From the NCBI GenBank assembly GCA_028564925.1, contig CM053028.1:437229071-437293070 (forward strand): a stretch of 64,000 nucleotides of DNA. The letters run 5' to 3'. The notes beneath the pieces were generated by a model. The model was not told the origin of the DNA. It searched no databases and worked only from the letters and a program-made list of their open reading frames with translations. Position numbers and translations under genes: made by a program. This stretch comes from Lithobates sylvaticus (lineage: Eukaryota > Chordata > Amphibia > Anura > Ranidae). This document shows, in pieces, positions 11,122 through 22,159 of this stretch; position 1 is the stretch's first letter, and every line of letters begins with the position of its first letter.

Positions 11122-12245
11122 GGCAATCTATGAATGAGCGAACGAGGACCTGAAAGATCACAGCTGTCACTGTAGTAGCGGTAACTACTACAATGAGTAA
11201 CAAATAACCCAGCGGCCCATTAGGTATGAGATATAAATACTTACATTAAAGCTATGCATTACAAATAATTCCTGGTGTCCAGCTTTAAACCACCTATTCT
11301 GTCCAATACCCATTTTACACAATATACCTAATGAGACTTTTAACATAAAATTGTGAGACCAGATTGGAGATGCCTGATCCTCAAAAGATTTCTTTATACG
11401 AGGACATTAGAGAAGTCATACAGTGAAAGCATACACTGACAGATGGCCCATCCCGGCAGTCAGGCTAATAAATTCGAATGACATTTAAATCGACCTAACA
11501 TGCCACGATAACCCGACCTTAATAACATTACCATTTCCAAAACCACAAGGGGAAAAAGACTTGCCACATAATCATCTCTAACAACAGACGAAACGTACAA
11601 AAAATGCCTTTCTAGCATCAAAATAAGACTAAATCTACTTGTATGTGCCCTGCTACAATAACCCCCAAATCCTCCATACCGGAAGGCATGTGTTGTGTAA
11701 ATAATACTACATCCTTCATTGTTCTTTATGGTAAAAAGCAGTCATAAGGCTTTTTTGGCTATAACTCAACACTGGGTATTTGTTAACGGTATTCATGCTG
11801 TATTTTCCTGACTGCTTCATTTTACTTTGTGTATATAAAAAAAAAAAAAAAAAAAAACCAGGTCCGTGTATGGAGATACAGCAAGAAAATGGAATTAAAG
11901 GAAATAAATGGTAGATCGGTCCTGTGCATGGCAGCCAAAGAAGACGGCATGGAATCAATGCTAGCTGAGGAGGGATTTGCCTTGTGGTTCTCTGAGGCAT
12001 CTGTCACTGTGCAGTAATGAACCAGCATATGATTAGGTTTCACAGTTACAAAAATGCCGGAACCGAACGAGGATTAGAGTAGTACAGTTCTTGTTAGGTA
12101 CTGGCTCCCGTCCTCCGTACTCTTGGAATACCTGAAGAGGATCTATGGCTGACGCTCCATAACACACACGCACAATGTCCTGGATAAGGAACATCTGTCT
12201 TTCCAAGGCCAACATCTGTGAACGTCTCTTTGTATGTACCTGTAG
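11122..12245. other. Intergenic or 3' untranslated sequence
   Basis: No exon recognised. An A-run at 11838-11858. On the minus strand this lies downstream of the micropeptide reading frame, so part could be its 3' untranslated region; an AATAAA on the minus strand occurs at about 12258-12263. Confidence 0.35.
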
Positions 12246-12312
12246 TTTTTTTTTTTTTTTGTTTATTTCCAAAAAACGCATTTTTTTACAAAAAAAAAAA
12301 AAAAAAAAAAAA
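12246..12312. repeat. Poly-T and poly-A runs
   Basis: A run of about 15 T at 12246-12260 is followed by about 22 A at 12291-12312, separated by about 30 bp. Low-complexity sequence downstream of the micropeptide frame. Confidence 0.8.
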
Positions 12313-12565
12313 GCATGTAAATGTTAAATGAAAAAAAAATAAATAAAACACTTGAATTGTGCAGGAACAAAGGCAGCGCCAGCAGTTATGTAACGAAGTC
12401 TCTCCATCTTGTGAATGGCATGTCTTCAAGGCACAAGTGTCGCCTGCGATTATTTGGTACCAGACGCATCGTCAAGGTGACCAGGAGACCTGGTGACAGA
12501 CAATGGCAAGCTGACCTGCTGATCGGATTGCTGGCTTTCCGGAGAGAGATAGTCCAGGGCTCAAC

Positions 12566-12721
12566 TCAAAAGAAGGCCAGGAGGAACATGAGCACAACGT
12601 TAATAAAAATGAGAAAGAGCAGGATGACAAAGACCACGATGCGCTGGGTTTCGGGGTTCATGTTGCAGCGAAGGATGGCGTGAAGGGTGCTCCATTTTTG
12701 TCTGGCTCGGTCCCTTGCCAT
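12566..12721 (-). CDS. 51-residue single-pass (tail-anchored) membrane micropeptide
   Basis: A complete ATG-to-TGA frame of 51 codons. The first 20 residues are basic and hydrophilic (MARDRARQKWSTLHAILRCN), followed by MNPETQR and then a hydrophobic segment from about residue 28 to the C-terminus (VVFVILLFLIFINVV, then LMFLLAFF). This layout is that of a tail-anchored or type III micropeptide such as the regulins and small integral membrane proteins. Codons are GC-rich at third positions (CTC, ATC, GTC), unlike the AT-rich surroundings. On the minus strand the ATG follows a pyrimidine tract ending TTGCTTGTCTCAG, a good splice acceptor at about 12729, so this is probably a terminal coding exon. 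I cannot name the protein. It lies on the same strand as the ARHGEF4-like exons and would be nested in that gene's intron if its later exons lie below position 1. Confidence 0.6.
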   Translation of the reverse strand: MARDRARQKWSTLHAILRCNMNPETQRIVVFVILLFLIFINVVLMFLLAFF

Positions 12722-12729
12722 AGCTCGGC
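12722..12729 (-). promoter_or_regulatory. Likely splice acceptor and leader of micropeptide exon
   Basis: Read on the minus strand, CTATTTGCTTGTCTCAG precedes GCCGAGCTATGGC. The AG is 8 bases upstream of the ATG. The acceptor is inferred from consensus only. Confidence 0.4.
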
Positions 12730-12879
12730 CTGAGACAAGCAAATAGTGCAGATCCTAACGGCTGCTGGCCGCAAACAAAAGGACGGGGCTGTGCAGCTGT
12801 CAGAGGCGGTAGATCTATTTATTCCGCATAGTCTTCTGTGAAGGGCTGTGCGTGCGGCACAAATGATTACCTTTTTTTT

Positions 12880-13612
12880 TTTTTTTTTTGCAGGATTCAG
12901 CAAATCATCCCAGCGCATTCCATCTCCTCTCTGCAGCAAGTCATTTGCAATCTAATAGAAGCAGCATAGATGTTTCCTAGTCTTAGTAGGATAATGGAGG
13001 TATAGAAATCCCTCTACCAGAAAAGCCTTACATTGTGGAGCAGTGGTCGACAGGGAGTTACTGGCTTTCTCTATAGCCAATCAGCTGACTGCAGACTATG
13101 GTATCTAGGAAACGCATCCGTTTAAAAGGGGTTAAGAAAGAAAGGTGTACGCCGACATACTGAAACAGATTAGAAATGGCTCCAGAACTATTTTTTTTTT
13201 TAAAAAAACGTCTGCTTTGGCTTACAGTATAAAATTCATAATAAAAAAAAAAAAAAATAGCAGAAAGCTATAAGAATGATCTAGCCGTCACCTTATGGGC
13301 TCTGGCACACATATCAAGAGACTGGGATTAATGTGTGCAGCCTGTAAGCCATTCAATTAGAAGAGACTATTTCTCCAACTGAGCTCTACTGGGCACAGCT
13401 AGCTGAGTGCTCTTACCAAGCTTAGGCAGCCATCTGTTGTGGGACTACATGTTCCAGCAAGCCTTACAAGCAAAAAGGCAGATACAGTTTTGTGAGATTT
13501 TAGAGTAAGCAACACAAGATATACTGCAGTCTCAATGGCAAGTGTCTTAAAGATGTGATCAGATATTTCCTTTCATTCCGTATAACAAGGTTTTGGATTT
13601 TTTTAACCACTT
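12880..13612. other. No recognised gene; T- and A-runs
   Basis: Poly-T at about 12871-12888 followed by GCAG on the plus strand looks like an acceptor but no open exon follows. A-rich run at 13240-13257. Nothing else recognised. Confidence 0.4.
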
Positions 13613-13616
13613 CAGT

Positions 13617-13735
13617 GCCCGCATGTTTCATTTTCCATGAGCTGCGATTATTTGACTGACAATTACTCTGTTATTCAGCACTGTACCAAAATGTTTAAAG
13701 TGGGACCGATATTTGGTCACACTTACATGGGTGCG
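13617..13735. mobile_element. Fragment of CCACTT-ended MITE
   Basis: TTAACCACTTCAGTGCCCGC at 13613 and ACTGACAATTACTCTG match the end of the CCACTT family. The other end is missing. Confidence 0.55.
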
Positions 13736-13928
13736 TGACTGACACCCCCCCCCCCCTCTCAATGTCTCCTCTCACACATAAACAGTGCATTTTTACACAC
13801 AGTATCTCACAAAAGTGAGTACACCCCTCACATCTTTTGTAAATATTTTATTCTATCTTTTCATGTGACAACACTGAAGAAATGACACTTTGCTATAATG
13901 TAAAGTAGTGAGTGTACAGCTTGTATTA

Positions 13929-14309
13929 TGCCCCATACACACGGTCGGATTTTCCGATGGAAAATGTCCAATCGGACAATGTTGTCGGAAATTCCGGCGG
14001 ACAAAGTTTTATCTCCTGCTCTTAAATTTTCCGACAACAAAGTCCTATCGGACTTTTTCCGATCGTGTGTAGCAAATTCCAACGGACAAAGTGCCACGCA
14101 TGCTCAGATCACATTACAAGACCAAAGCTATTGGCTACTAGCCTCTACGTAGTCCCGTCGTAGGCAACAAACATCACCACATTCAGAATGATCGGATTTT
14201 CCAACAACTTTGTCCGACCGTGTGTATGCAACACCAGTGTCGGACAAAATCCGTCGGAAAAAATCCGATGGATTTTGTGGTCGGATTTTCCGACCGTGTG
14301 TACGGGGCA
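13929..14309. mobile_element. Harbinger-like MITE (TGCCCCATACACACGG)
   Basis: 381 bp, from TGCCCCATACACACGGTCGG to CCGTGTGTACGGGGCA, with TTA on the left and TAA on the right; it sits in the Tc1 fragment. Internal blocks rich in TCCGACGG repeats and their complements give it extensive self-pairing. Confidence 0.8.
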
Positions 14310-14360
14310 TAACAGTGTAAATTTGCTGTCCCCTCAAAATAACTCAACACACAGCCATTA

Positions 14361-14894
14361 GATCCCTTTCACACTGGGGCGTTTTTCAGGCACTTTAGCT
14401 TTAAAAAAGGCACCTGAAAGAAGCCGCATCTGCAATCCCAATGTGAAAGCCTGAGTGCTTTCACACTGAGGCGCTGCGCTGGCAGGGCGTCAAAAAAAGT
14501 CCTGCAAGCAGCTTGTTTGCAGCGCTTTTGGAGCGGTGAATACACCGCTCCTAAAGTGTCCCTTCCCATTAAAATCAATGGGAAGTGCCTGCAAAACGCC
14601 TGAAAAGCGCCTGCAAATCGCTTTTGGCAGCGGTGCTTTGTAGGCGCTTTTAACCCTTTATTTGGCCACTAGCGGGGGTTCAAAGCGCCCCACTAGCGCT
14701 TGAAAAACGCTGGTAAAGCGCCGCTTTTTTAAGTGGCGCTTTACGGGCGTTTTTCGGGCACTGGCAGTGTGAAAGGGCTCTTAAAGCACTTGGGCTTTCA
14801 CACTGGGATTGCAGATGAGGCTTCTTTCAAGCGATTTAAAGGCGCTTTTTTAAACACTAAAGCGCCTGAAAAACGCCCCAGTGTGAAAGGGGTC
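14361..14894. mobile_element. Harbinger-like MITE (GGCCCCTTTCACACTG family) with inverted extra end
   Basis: TTA flanks both sides (14358-14360, 14895-14897), and the Tc1 sequence CAGCCATTAATGTC is restored when the element and one TTA are removed. A family-type right end occurs at about 14775, followed by about 115 bp that is the reverse complement of the element's own left end (14361-14470). The copy therefore has greatly lengthened terminal inverted repeats. Confidence 0.8.
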
Positions 14895-14942
14895 TTAATG
14901 TCTAAACCGCTGGCAACAAAAGTGAGTACACTGCTACATAAA

Positions 14943-15038
14943 TGTGAGGTACTGTAATGTGAGGTACTGTAATGTGAGGTACTGTAATGTTTGAGGTACT
15001 GTAATGTGAGGTACTGTAATGTGAGGTACTGTAAGTTA
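14943..15038. repeat. 15-bp tandem repeat
   Basis: Six units of GTGAGGTACTGTAAT, one with TTTGAGG, running into TTACTATTTGAGGT. Confidence 0.9.
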
Positions 15039-15039
15039 C

Positions 15040-15347
15040 TATTTGAGGTATAACTCAAACTGCCCCTTTCAATTTTCTCCACACCTTTGGGCACAGGTAA
15101 AGGTGCCCAATCAGGTGTGGTGGAAGACTCTGGAACACCTGGGGGCTCATTATATAAAGGGCTGCAGCTCCTGTCACAAGTGCCCTTCATTTTTTTTCAA
15201 CAAGAACTTCCCCTCACCCCCTCCTGTCGCGAGCACTTATTTGTGTTTTCCTTTTTTTTTCACGTACAAAAAAGGTACATAACATAAAGGAGTAGGTTGT
15301 GTTTTTTTTTTCTTCCCTTGTATCTGGGGGGTTGACTTTGTTATTGT
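15040..15347. other. No recognised gene
   Basis: Contains GGTGTGGTGGAAGACTCTGG and a T-rich tract. Probably repeat-derived, but I cannot assign it. Confidence 0.35.
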
Positions 15348-15351
15348 TTAA

Positions 15352-16662
15352 CCACTTCAGCCCCGGAAGGTTTCAGCCCCTTCATGACCAGGCCATTTTT
15401 TTGCGATACGGCACTGCGCTACTTTGGTTACCTTCACACTGGGGCCGCCGAGCATTAGCGCTTAAGCGTCGCTCGTTTTAGCGGCACTTTAGCGTTGCTT
15501 TTCGGCCGTTAGCGGGGTGCTCTTAACCCCAGTTAGTGGCCAAAGAAGGGGTTAAAAACGGCTGTGTTGCGGCGCTTCCGAAGAGCTTTTCAGGTGCTTT
15601 CATTCATTTCAATGGGCAGGGCATTTTGGGAGCGCTGTATACACTGCTCCCAAACCGCCCCAAAGATGCTGCTTGCAGGTCTTTTCAGAACGTCCCGCAA
15701 GCGCACCGCCCCAGTGTGAAAAGTCACACTGAAATTAATGGGAGGCGGTTTTCAGGCATTATTTAGAGGCTATTTCTAGCGCTAAAACGCCTGAAAACCA
15801 CCTCAGTGTGAAGCCAGCCTTTAACTGATAATTGCACAGACATCCAACGCTGGACCCAAACAAAATGTATGTCTTTTTTTCCCCACAAATAGACACCTAT
15901 ATATATAATAGACACCCCACAGATCACCTCTGCGGTTTTTATTTTTTGCGCTATATACAAAAATATACTGGCAATTTTGAAAAAAAACAATACTTTTTAC
16001 ATTCTGCTATAAAACACATCTAATAAAAAAATTTTAAAAATAAAATGTCTTCATCAATTTTGGCCAGTATGTATTCTGCTACATAATTTTGGTAAAAGAA
16101 AATCTCAATAAGCGCATATTGATTGGTTTGCGCAAAAGTTATAGCGTCCACAAACTAGGGGGATATATTTATGGTCCTTTGATTTTTTTTTTTTATTGTT
16201 TTTACTAGTAATGGCCACGATCAGCAATTTTTAGCGGGATTGCGACATTGCAACGGACAAATCTGACACTAATTGACACTTTTTGGGGAACAATGACACC
16301 AATACAGTAATCAGTGCTAAAAAAAATGCACTGTCACTGTATGAATGACACTGGCAGGGAAGGGGTTAACACCAGGGCCGATCAAAGGGTGAAGCGTGCT
16401 CCTAGGGAGTGATTTCTAACTCTGGGTGGAATGCTGTGACTGGAGAAAAACAGAGATCCGTGTTTCTGCTTAGCAGAAACACAAGATCTCCGTTTTCCTC
16501 CCTCACAGAACGGCAGTCTGCCTCTCCTGTGAACGAGCTGATTGGTTCACGCTGTGTCCAATCACAGCGGGAGCGGGGCACCAGCAGCATGCGTGCCCCA
16601 AAGCCGAGGAGAGGAATCACGTACAGGTACGTGATTTCGCGCCTAAGGGTCGCCCTTCTGTC
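15352..16662 (-). mobile_element. CCACTT-ended MITE, reverse orientation
   Basis: TTAA then CCACTTCAGCCCC marks one end. Read on the minus strand the body has the landmarks of the copy at 122-1099, including GCGCAAACCAATCAATATG. The other end is decayed near 16662. A Harbinger-like MITE is inserted at 15431-15820. Confidence 0.7.
15431..15820. mobile_element. Harbinger-like MITE nested in CCACTT element
   Basis: Left end CCTTCACACTGGGGC, right end CTCAGTGTGAAGCCAGCC, with TTA at 15428-15430 and 15821-15823. The host element sequence on each side (CACTGCGCT and ACTGATAATTGCACAG) matches neighbouring bases in other CCACTT copies. Confidence 0.7.
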
Positions 16663-16663
16663 G

Positions 16664-16975
16664 TATATGTAAAATGGAAACTCTACTTTCACGGAAAAAA
16701 AAAATATCAAATAAAAAAAAAATAATAAAGCATATGCAATTCTTAAAACAGACCATATATAGTGATTTAATGTTATTAAAAATGATCTTTCCGTTTCAAT
16801 CTGCAGCTATGATATTTTCTGTAAAATTCAATTCAATATGGAAAACGGGCAGAGTATTGTGCCTCCTTGGTGCACAGAATGGCCCAAAAAAATGTAAATT
16901 CCTGCTTGTGTGATTGGCTCACTAATTTTCCCAGAAATCTACATTAAGATACAAGTTAGGTCTTAAAGTAGACTT
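16664..16975. mobile_element. Decayed relative of the TTAAAGGGCAACTCC MITE
   Basis: Shares with 25815-26415 the order ATGATCTTTCCGTTTCAATC, CTGCAG, ATTTTCTGTAA, CCTGCTTGTGTGATTGGCT and TTTTCCCAGAAA. Ends are poorly preserved. Confidence 0.6.
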
Positions 16976-17000
16976 CCTGACTAACACTACCCAGCCTTAA

Positions 17001-17488
17001 AGCGGTAGTAAACCAATGTTTTTTTAAACCCTGCAAGACAATGCCATAATGTGCTAGTATGCATCGCATACTAGCACATTATGTGAAACTTACCTTAAAA
17101 CTAAGCCTTTCACAGTGCTGTCACTGCTGAAGGTGTTTCCATCTTCACCCGGTCCTCTTTCCGGGGGTTCACGGACTCTGGCTGTGTGAGTGGCTGGAGC
17201 TTCGATGACTTCACTCCAGCGCATGCATTCTTCAAAGTCTGGAGCCGCCATCCACGGCACATGACTTTGAAGGAACGGCACAGCACGGCATGCCGTTCCT
17301 TCAGAGCACGTGCGCTGGTGACGTCACTGGCAGCATTAAAAGTAAATATCTCTTAAACGGCGCACGTTAAGGAGATGTTTACTGTACCTATAGGTAAATC
17401 TTTTTTTTTTTAACAAGAAGACCTATAGGTAAATCTTACCACAGGCTTACCTATAGGTAAAAGTCATACATGGGAGTTTTCTCCCACT
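17001..17488. mobile_element. TTAA-flanked MITE (AGCGGTAGTAAACC)
   Basis: 488 bp, flanked by TTAA at 16997-17000 and 17489-17492, with ends AGCGGTAGTAAACC and GGGAGTTTTCTCCCACT. Near the left end is a 17-bp-armed hairpin, ATAATGTGCTAGTATGC with its complement (17046-17082). Confidence 0.75.
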
Positions 17489-17499
17489 TTAAAAACTCC

Positions 17500-17900
17500 C
17501 ACCACACCTCCATCCTGCTACCTATGGTGACTAGTCTGATCATGTGATTCCCTGTGTCAGCTGGCTGGGAATTCTAGGAATGGTGAGGTCAACCATAGGC
17601 TCCCATGTCCTAGCCGTTGTCAGTGGTCCTGTCGTACTTCCTCTCCCTTGTAGCTGCTGCTAAGGGTTACTTACTTCTAAAGGGATGCAGACACTGCAAG
17701 TTTTCTTATTAGAACACTGAGAGTGCACCAGCTGATTACAATGAACCCTTCCATTCAGAATCAGTCTACAAAAGACATCAAATCAAACAGCTATTTCTTC
17801 AGATTAGCAACTGGTAGGGATGCAACACTGTTTGATAAAATTCTTGCAATGTAAATTGATCACCTAGAGCAGAATGTTATTTCCTCAACAATAATGGTGT
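17500..17900. other. No recognised feature
   Basis: No coding or repeat signal recognised. Confidence 0.4.
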
Positions 17901-17904
17901 TACA

Positions 17905-19048
17905 CCACTTGCCGACCAGACGCCGCCGTTACATGGCGGCAGGTCGGCACGTTCCCGCAAATTGCCGTAGGTGTACATTGGCACCTGTAAGAGCGATAGC
18001 AGGCGCGTGAGTCCGCTGCACGGCGAGGGACCCGATGCGCATGGCCGGCAGCCACGATGTCCACCGGCCACCCCCGATTGCGGGAGCGAAAGCCAGAACG
18101 GGGATCTGTCAATGTAAACAGACAGATCCCCGTTCTGACAGGGGAGGAGAGTGAGATCTACTATTCTTAGTAATTAGGAACAACGACTGGTCTCCTCATC
18201 TAGTCAGTCCCATCCCCCCCCCCCCCCAGTTAGAAACCATGGAACACACTTAACCTCTTGATCACCCACTAGTGTTAGCCCCTTCCATGCCAGTGTCATT
18301 TATACAGTAATGAGTGCATTTTTATAGCACTGATTGCTGTATATATGTCAGTGGTCCCAAAAAAAGTGTCAAAAAGTGTCCGATCTGTCCGCCGCAATGT
18401 CGCAGTCCCGCTAAAAAATCGCAGATCGCTGCCATTACTAGTAAAAAAAATAATAATAAAAATTCCATAAATCTATCCCCTATTTTGTAGACGATATAAC
18501 GTTTGCGCAAACCAATCAATATCGCTTATTGCGATTTTTTTTTTACCAAAAATATGTTGAAGGATATATATCGGCCTAAACTGATGAAGACATTTATTTT
18601 TTCACATTTTTTTGGGGATATTTATTATAGCAAAATGTAAAAAATATTAAAAGTTAGCAGCTACAACTACTGCAGCTGCTTTTAATAAATCGGACACTTA
18701 CCTGTCCCAGGGTCCAGCGATGCAGGGGATCGAAGCCCCGCTCATCTCCCCCTCCGCTCGGCGGCGCCGGCATTGTAACTGTGGGCGCCCGGCTGCACAT
18801 GCGCGAGCGGCGCCACGCGCCGTGATTGGCCGCGCAATCATCTGGGACCTGTGATGTGTCCCAGATGATTGACAAGAGGGAGGGGGCAGAGCTCATCTCT
18901 CTTCCTGTGCTGAGGGAAATGACGTCAAGAGCCCAGGCACTGAAGGAGGCAGACTAAGAGGGACCCCCTAGCAACAGGCATTTTTTATGCACATAAATAC
19001 AATTTTTTTTTTTTTTAGGATGGAACTCCACTTTATGTCTGTAAGTGG
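17905..19048 (+). mobile_element. CCACTT-ended MITE with nested MITE
   Basis: Starts CCACTTGCCGACC, carries GCGCAAACCAATCAATATC and CAAAAATATGTTGAAGG, and is entered at about 18649 by an AGTGGAGTTCC-type element. AAGTGG then TTAA closes it at 19048-19052; the left four bases are TACA, so the target duplication is not clear. A 30-bp hairpin around GATCCCCGTTCTG lies near 18100-18138. Confidence 0.65.
18649..19032 (-). mobile_element. AGTGGAGTTCC-type MITE, one end lost
   Basis: GTTAGCAGCTACAACTACTG to GATGGAACTCCACT. It shares CTTACCTGTCCCAGGGTCC and GATTGACAAGAGGGAGG with the copy at 20746-21220 in opposite orientation. Right flank TTAT. Confidence 0.65.
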
Positions 19049-19052
19049 TTAA

Positions 19053-20300
19053 ATGTATAGGCTATACACAAAGGGAATATGGAGATGAATGATTGATGTG
19101 CAGGATAAGAGCAGTAGGGGGTTTGTATATAGGTCAGATCAAAGAGGTTGGGGCTGACATATACTGTGGAGGGGTGGATGACATTACAAGGGATTATTTT
19201 ATTATTATTTGCACTATTATTACTAGATTGCACTGGTGTCAGCTTGTGGTTTTTCTGGCACAAAAACTGTGCTCCCTGATCACTGGCCAGTATGTGACAC
19301 ATGACTACTAGTCGTAGCCTGTGTTTACAGTCTGTGATGCTGTGATTGGTCAAAGCAATCATATGGTACAGAGTCACTCCCACTGGCTCTGTATCTTTTG
19401 CCTGTCATCTCCTGTGTCTAATTACAGCTTGAACACAAGACAATACATGACTAGGAGCTCAGTTTCTGGAGGACGTACCGGTACATCCTACAAGGAAAAT
19501 AGGGGAGCTGACGTGTCGTTTATGTACAGTGGTCGGCCCACGTACCATTAAAATTTTAACATTTTGAATCAAAACTTTTGATTGGCTGCTATTGGATAGT
19601 GAATGGTGATGATGATGTGCAAAGGAAAAATACAGAACAGAATTCAATATACTATAGTCACATGAATTTTCATTGGTTGCACCAGGTTATTGCACTTTGT
19701 ATATCAACATTCCTATTGCACTACCTTTCTAAATAATACAATAATTATTTTCTGACACATACATATGGTATACTACAACTAATAGCTAATTACATCTTTA
19801 ACTGTGAAGAAACCAAATAGTGTGCCAATACATCGTTATCATAATCACCTTTTCCAATCTGCCTATCCTAATGTGGTGGGCGAGGGAGGCATGCTGGGCA
19901 GACCTGCCAGACTTCCCTTGGCACAGCTGGGCCCAGCCAATGACTCAGCTCCTCCTTAGGGATTCCTGGGTGTTCCCAGGCCAGCTGCAAAGTTATAATC
20001 CCCCGCTCTTGGTACCACTTAGAACAGCTCTGATAAGAGCTTCCCATGGGGAGGTCTATACAAAGCAGTTCAAACAACGCAGCTCGCTGAGCACTCAATA
20101 TGATGTACGTAGTTAATTCGCCACATGACCCATTTACGATCAATTATCATCCTATTCTTACAAAAAAGATTACAAAACTACTAATACCCTTATGTCTCAC
20201 ACCGCTAAATATTTTGTTATTAACCATTTTTCAAGTTAAGCAGTAGGGGGTACAGAATAAAGAAAAAAAAGGGGGGGGGGTTGGGGGGTAGTGGTAGACA
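19053..20300. other. No recognised gene
   Basis: AT-rich sequence with a G-run at 20271-20289. No exon or clear transposon end recognised. Confidence 0.4.
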
Positions 20301-20329
20301 AATACACTAAGGAACAGGATGACTTTAAA

Positions 20330-20735
20330 CATCCGTTTGGCTCCTCCTTTATATGGCTGTCCCCTCAGCAAGCTATGTGCTAAGGGGGCATTGGTGTGGG
20401 CACACTCCCCGAGCTGAGCCGAGCGTCCATAGACACACACAGTGCGGCTTGGCCATGCCCCCACTCATAGAATTTGACTGTCAGCAACAGGAGTCTATGG
20501 CTCTCGCTGCTCTCAGAGTCTCCTGTAAGACCAGGAAGAAAGAGCAGAGCTGCTGCAGCCAGCCTGGATTGTGAGAGGACTCAGGTAAGTGTTTAGAGGA
20601 TGGTGGGGCAAAGAAGAGCTAGCTACCTTACTGCAGAGAATTATAAATCATTTTAAATACCTCTAGGTGATTCTAGCATAGGGAGGAAACTATTCAGTTT
20701 CTGGGAGCTTAAGAAGACATCACTCAATTCATTTT
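20330..20735. other. Possible dispersed repeat
   Basis: The segment CTCAGCAAGCTATGTGCTAA with GGGGGCATTGGTGTGGGC resembles frog repeats as I remember them, but only one copy occurs here and its ends are unclear. No exon is evident. Confidence 0.25.
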
Positions 20736-20745
20736 TTTAATTTAA

Positions 20746-21220
20746 AGTGGAGTTCCACCCCAAAAAATTAAAATTTATTAATGTGCTTAAAAAAAAAAAA
20801 AAAAAAAAAAAAAACATTTGGAGAACATTTTTTTTTTTACTCATCTCTAAATGCCCGTTGCTAGGGGGTCCCTCGTAGTCTGCCTCCTTCGGCATCTGGG
20901 CTCCTGACGTCACTTCCCTCGGCGCAGGAAGGGAGATCGCCCCTCCTCCCTCCCTCTTGTCAATCATCTGGGACATGTGACCTGTCCCAGATGATTGCAT
21001 GGCCAGTGACGTTGCGCGGCTCGCGCATGCGCAGTGGGTGCCCAGCTGTGAAGCCACAGCCGGGCACCCACAGCGCCACTGAGCGGAGGGGGGGACGAGC
21101 GAGGCTTCGATCCCCCGCATCGCTGGACCCTGGGACAGGTAAGTGTCCGATTATTAAAAGTCAGCAGCTGCAGTATTTGTAGCTGCTGACTTTGAATTTT
21201 TTATAAGTGGGAACCCCGCT
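20746..21220 (+). mobile_element. TTAA-flanked MITE (AGTGGAGTTCCACCC)
   Basis: Ends AGTGGAGTTCCACCC and GGGAACCCCGCT, flanked by TTAA at 20742-20745 and 21221-21224. Contains an A-run of about 26 at 20789-20814 and the inner blocks CCTGTCCCAGATGATTG and GACAGGTAAGTGTCCG. Confidence 0.75.
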
Positions 21221-21411
21221 TTAATTTAATAAATTTTTTATTATTTTTTTAAATGACAATTTTTTTTCTTGTTTTTTTATTGCATTTTAGTGTAAATATG
21301 AGATCTGATGTCTTTTTGACCCCAGATCTCAGATTTAAGAGGTCCTGTCATGCTTTCCTATTACAAGGAATGTTTACATTCCTTGTAATAGGAATAAAAA
21401 GTTTTTTTTAA

Positions 21412-22159
21412 CCACTTGACCACTGGGCACTTAAACCCCCTTCCTAACCAGACCAATTTTCAGCTTTCGGTGCTCTCACACTTTGAATGACAATTACTCA
21501 GTCATGCAACACTGTACCCAAATGAATTTTTTGTCCTTTTTTTTCACACAAATACAGCTTTCTTTTGGTGGTATTTAATCACCGCTGGGGTTTTTTTTTT
21601 TGCGCTATAAATCAAAAAAGCCTGAAAATTCGGTAAGAAAAAAAAATAATTCTTTGTTTCTATTAAAATTTATTGCAGAGTATTGGCGAGTATTGGCAGA
21701 GTATTGGCGAGTATTGGCAGAGTATTGGCGAATATTGGCAGAGTATTGGCGAATATTGGCAGAGTATTGCAGTGTTTCAGAGTATTGCACAGTGTTGGCA
21801 GAGTATTGCACAATGTTGGCAGAGTATTGCACAGAGCTGCGCTGTGGGCACTACACATCCAGCCCCCAGCGCTGCTGCCATCTCTCCCCCTCTCCGCTTC
21901 TCCCCTCTCACTGTACCGATCGGTACAGAGAGGGGAGGGAGGAACCGTTGTCATGACGTGACGCCAGTTTGTTTACATGTGATCGCTCTGTCATTTGACA
22001 GAGCGATCATGTGGTAAACGGCCGCTATCAGCGGTCACAGATGTTACCGAGTGCGCGCCCCAGGGGGCGAGATTCTGTGAGGAAGTCCCATGGATGTCCA
22101 CCCAGAATAAGCCGACCGCGCTGTAGCCGTCTTTCGGCAATGGCCCGGTTGGCATGTGG
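21412..22159 (+). mobile_element. CCACTT-ended MITE, TTAA duplication
   Basis: 748 bp from CCACTTGACCACTGGGC to GGTTGGCATGTGG, with TTAA at 21408-21411 and 22160-22163. It carries a 21-bp minisatellite at 21676-21830 and a hairpin around CGATCGCTCTGTCATTTG. A 218-bp internally deleted relative is at 51544-51761. Confidence 0.8.
21676..21835. repeat. 21-bp minisatellite
   Basis: Units of GAGTATTGGCGAGTATTGGCA, degenerating to GAGTATTGCACAGTGTTGGCA at the right. About seven units. All long ORFs here come from the 21-bp period. Confidence 0.9.

Larger units (their letters stand above)
13800..14942. mobile_element. Tc1-like transposon end, interrupted by two MITEs
   Basis: CAGTATCTCACAAAAGTGAG and ACACCCCTCACAT followed by ATTTTATTCTATCTTTTCAT are the left terminal repeat of a Tc1-type element I recognise from fish and frogs. 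It continues after the MITE at 13929-14309 (AACAGTGTAAATTTGCTGTC), after the MITE at 14361-14894 (AATGTCTAAACCGCTGGC), and is lost after about 14930. The transposase is absent. The continuity across both insertions allows their empty sites to be read. Confidence 0.7.

Noticed and set aside
12321-12683. 120-codon plus-strand ORF
   Set aside because: It is the antisense of the micropeptide exon and its flank, basic and without structure.
12871-12900. Poly-T followed by GCAG as a plus-strand splice acceptor
   Set aside because: No open exon follows and the tract is a simple T-run.
21600-22017. ORFs with EYWRVLA or QSIGEYW repeats
   Set aside because: Product of the 21-bp GAGTATTGGC repeat in a MITE.
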